13,170 bases of DNA from Bog-473 sp036491435 (GTDB lineage Bacteria; Actinomycetota; Acidimicrobiia; Acidimicrobiales; RAAP-2). Position 1 is the first letter of the stretch. Each line of letters opens with the position of its first letter. The position numbers were made by a program, and so were the translations under genes. Of the stretch, positions 12,034-13,170 are shown in pieces. The notes under the pieces are model-generated. The model saw only the letters and a list, made by a program, of their open reading frames with translations. It had not been told where the DNA came from and did not search any database. The stretch covers positions 1 to 13,170 of the forward strand of contig DASXBZ010000142.1 of NCBI GenBank assembly GCA_036491435.1. The letters are read 5' to 3'.

Positions 12034-13170
12034 ATGAGATTGAGGACGAGACTCGCGACGGCCGGTGTCGCCGCGTGTGCGTTGGCCATCGCGACGCCGT
12101 TGGCGGTGTCGTACTCGGGTGTCGCCGGTGCCGACAACGGTCAGGGCCAGAACCAGGGCCAGGGCCACAGCCACGGCCAGATCAAGCACGTCCTCCTCAT
12201 CTCGGTCGACGGCATGCACCAGTCCGATCTGGACTGGTACGCCGCCAACCATCCCAACTCGGAGCTCGCCCGGTTGGCCACGGGTGGCGCCGAATTCACC
12301 AAGGCCCAGACGCCCGTCCCGTCTGACTCCGACCCGGCCGGCACGGGGCTGATGACCGGCGCCGACCCGAAGACGCTCGGCATCTACTACGACGTCGAGT
12401 ACAGCCACGGCGTCTTCCCCGCGGGGACGACGAACTGCTCCGGGCCGGTCCCGGGCGGCAACGTGATCTACGACTCGCCGGACGACAGCCTTCCAGCCGT
12501 GCAGGACCTGCTGAACAACGGGAGCGGCAACACCTTCCCATCGTTCGACGAGGGCGGCTCGGTCTACATGAACGGTATTGACCAGAATCCGAGCCTGATC
12601 ATGGGCCTGACCGATCATCCCCAGTCAGGTTTGAACCCGCAGACGTACCCGGTCGACCCCAAGACCTGCCAGCCGATCCAGCCGTGGGACTATCTGCAGA
12701 CCAACTCGATCTTCCAGGTGATCCACAACGCCGGCCTGCGGACGGCGTGGTCCGACAAGCACGCGATCTACACGTCGTACAACGGCCCGGGCTCCAACGG
12801 CACCAGCATCGACGACTTCTTCGGCCCCGAGATCGACTCACAGGCCGTCGAACCGAACGGCAAGGCCTACCCGGTGGACGGCGCGTGGACGGCCGACAAC
12901 GCCGCCACCAAGCAGTACGACTCCTACAAGGTCCAGGCGGTCATCAACTGGATCAACGGCCACGACCACTCCGGCAACGGGCCCAGCGTCGGGACGCCGG
13001 CGGTCTACGGGATGAACTTCCAAGTGGTCTCGACCGCCGAGAAGCTGAAGAGCTCCCCCGCGGTGCTGATCGGCCCTGATTCTCAGGGCAACTACACCGA
13101 GGGCCCGACGCTGCCCGGCGGGTACATGACCGTGGGTGGCCAACAGGTGCCGGGTCCGTTGCTCCAGAGC
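12034..13170 (+). CDS. Secreted alkaline-phosphatase-superfamily enzyme (3' truncated)
   Basis: The frame opens at ATG 12034, five bases after AAAGGAG, and stays open to the window end (379 codons seen). Residues 1-33 are a signal peptide (RLRTRLATAG, hydrophobic core, VAGA before DN). A Gln/Gly/His linker (about 35-49) precedes the catalytic fold. KHVLLISVDGMHQSD carries the first metal-binding aspartate (D59) of the superfamily. SDPAGTGLMTGADPKTLGIY aligns with the phosphodiesterase block in which the nucleophile precedes xP, making S99 the probable nucleophile where Thr is common. IFQVIHNAGLRTAWSDKH fits the conserved strand before the metal-site loops. The remaining metal ligands (Asp/His near the C-terminus) lie beyond the window. 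Alkaline-phosphatase-like phosphodiesterases or pyrophosphatases of this kind release phosphate from extracellular esters; the substrate cannot be told. Confidence 0.88.
   Translation, partial: MRLRTRLATAGVAACALAIATPLAVSYSGVAGADNGQGQNQGQGHSHGQIKHVLLISVDGMHQSDLDWYAANHPNSELARLATGGAEFTKAQTPVPSDSDPAGTGLMTGADPKTLGIYYDVEYSHGVFPAGTTNCSGPVPGGNVIYDSPDDSLPAVQDLLNNGSGNTFPSFDEGGSVYMNGIDQNPSLIMGLTDHPQSGLNPQTYPVDPKTCQPIQPWDYLQTNSIFQVIHNAGLRTAWSDKHAIYTSYNGPGSNGTSIDDFFGPEIDSQAVEPNGKAYPVDGAWTADNAATKQYDSYKVQAVINWINGHDHSGNGPSVGTPAVYGMNFQVVSTAEKLKSSPAVLIGPDSQGNYTEGPTLPGGYMTVGGQQVPGPLLQS

Overview
The window is high-GC DNA from a bacterium that is most likely an actinobacterium. The evidence is GTG starts, strong GGAGG-type ribosome binding sites, a LigD-type ligase, a RecQ with an actinobacterial-style C-terminal module, and large secreted proteins of types common in Actinobacteria. 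An uncultured soil or freshwater lineage such as Acidimicrobiia would fit, but that placement is inference. There is no rRNA, tRNA, CRISPR array, transposase or phage gene. The window opens inside one gene and closes inside another.

Left part (1-2879), DNA repair and small proteins. The 3' end of a LigD-type ATP-dependent DNA ligase (+) meets a minus-strand group head-on. In transcription order that group is a very acidic 150-aa protein of unknown function, a RecQ-family helicase, and a 55-aa helical protein with an excellent ribosome binding site. The RecQ has a Tudor/SH3-like C-terminal module and an altered zinc-binding site.

Middle part (2880-6804). A 251-bp divergent promoter region separates the acidic gene from a secreted protein made of a degenerate CAP/SCP-like domain and about six 41-42-residue GYWxVASDGGIF repeats. 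This gene converges with a second secreted protein (minus strand) that has a ten-proline linker behind its signal peptide and an unassigned domain. Upstream of that one on the same strand is a cytoplasmic NAD(P)-binding oxidoreductase of the dihydrodipicolinate-reductase/2,4-diaminopentanoate-dehydrogenase type.

Right part (6805-13170). A 378-bp divergent intergenic region carries operator-like elements: a perfect palindrome, 11-bp-spaced CGGTTG repeats and an adjacent inverted repeat. It precedes a 1536-aa secreted protein. That protein has an unassigned N-terminal domain, five cysteine-patterned DUF11-type repeats in an A-B-B-B-A order, a sixth divergent repeat, and a C-terminal region duplicated within itself. 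A perfect 17-bp hairpin follows its stop codon. The last gene, cut by the window end, encodes a secreted alkaline-phosphatase-superfamily enzyme.

Four of the five genes from 3131 onward encode proteins with signal peptides ending in AxA, so this half looks like an envelope/secretome locus rather than one pathway. I found no complete defence, secretion or biosynthetic system. The most unusual items are the repeat architecture of the 1536-aa protein, the operator cluster in front of it, the modified RecQ, and the small and acidic genes beside it.
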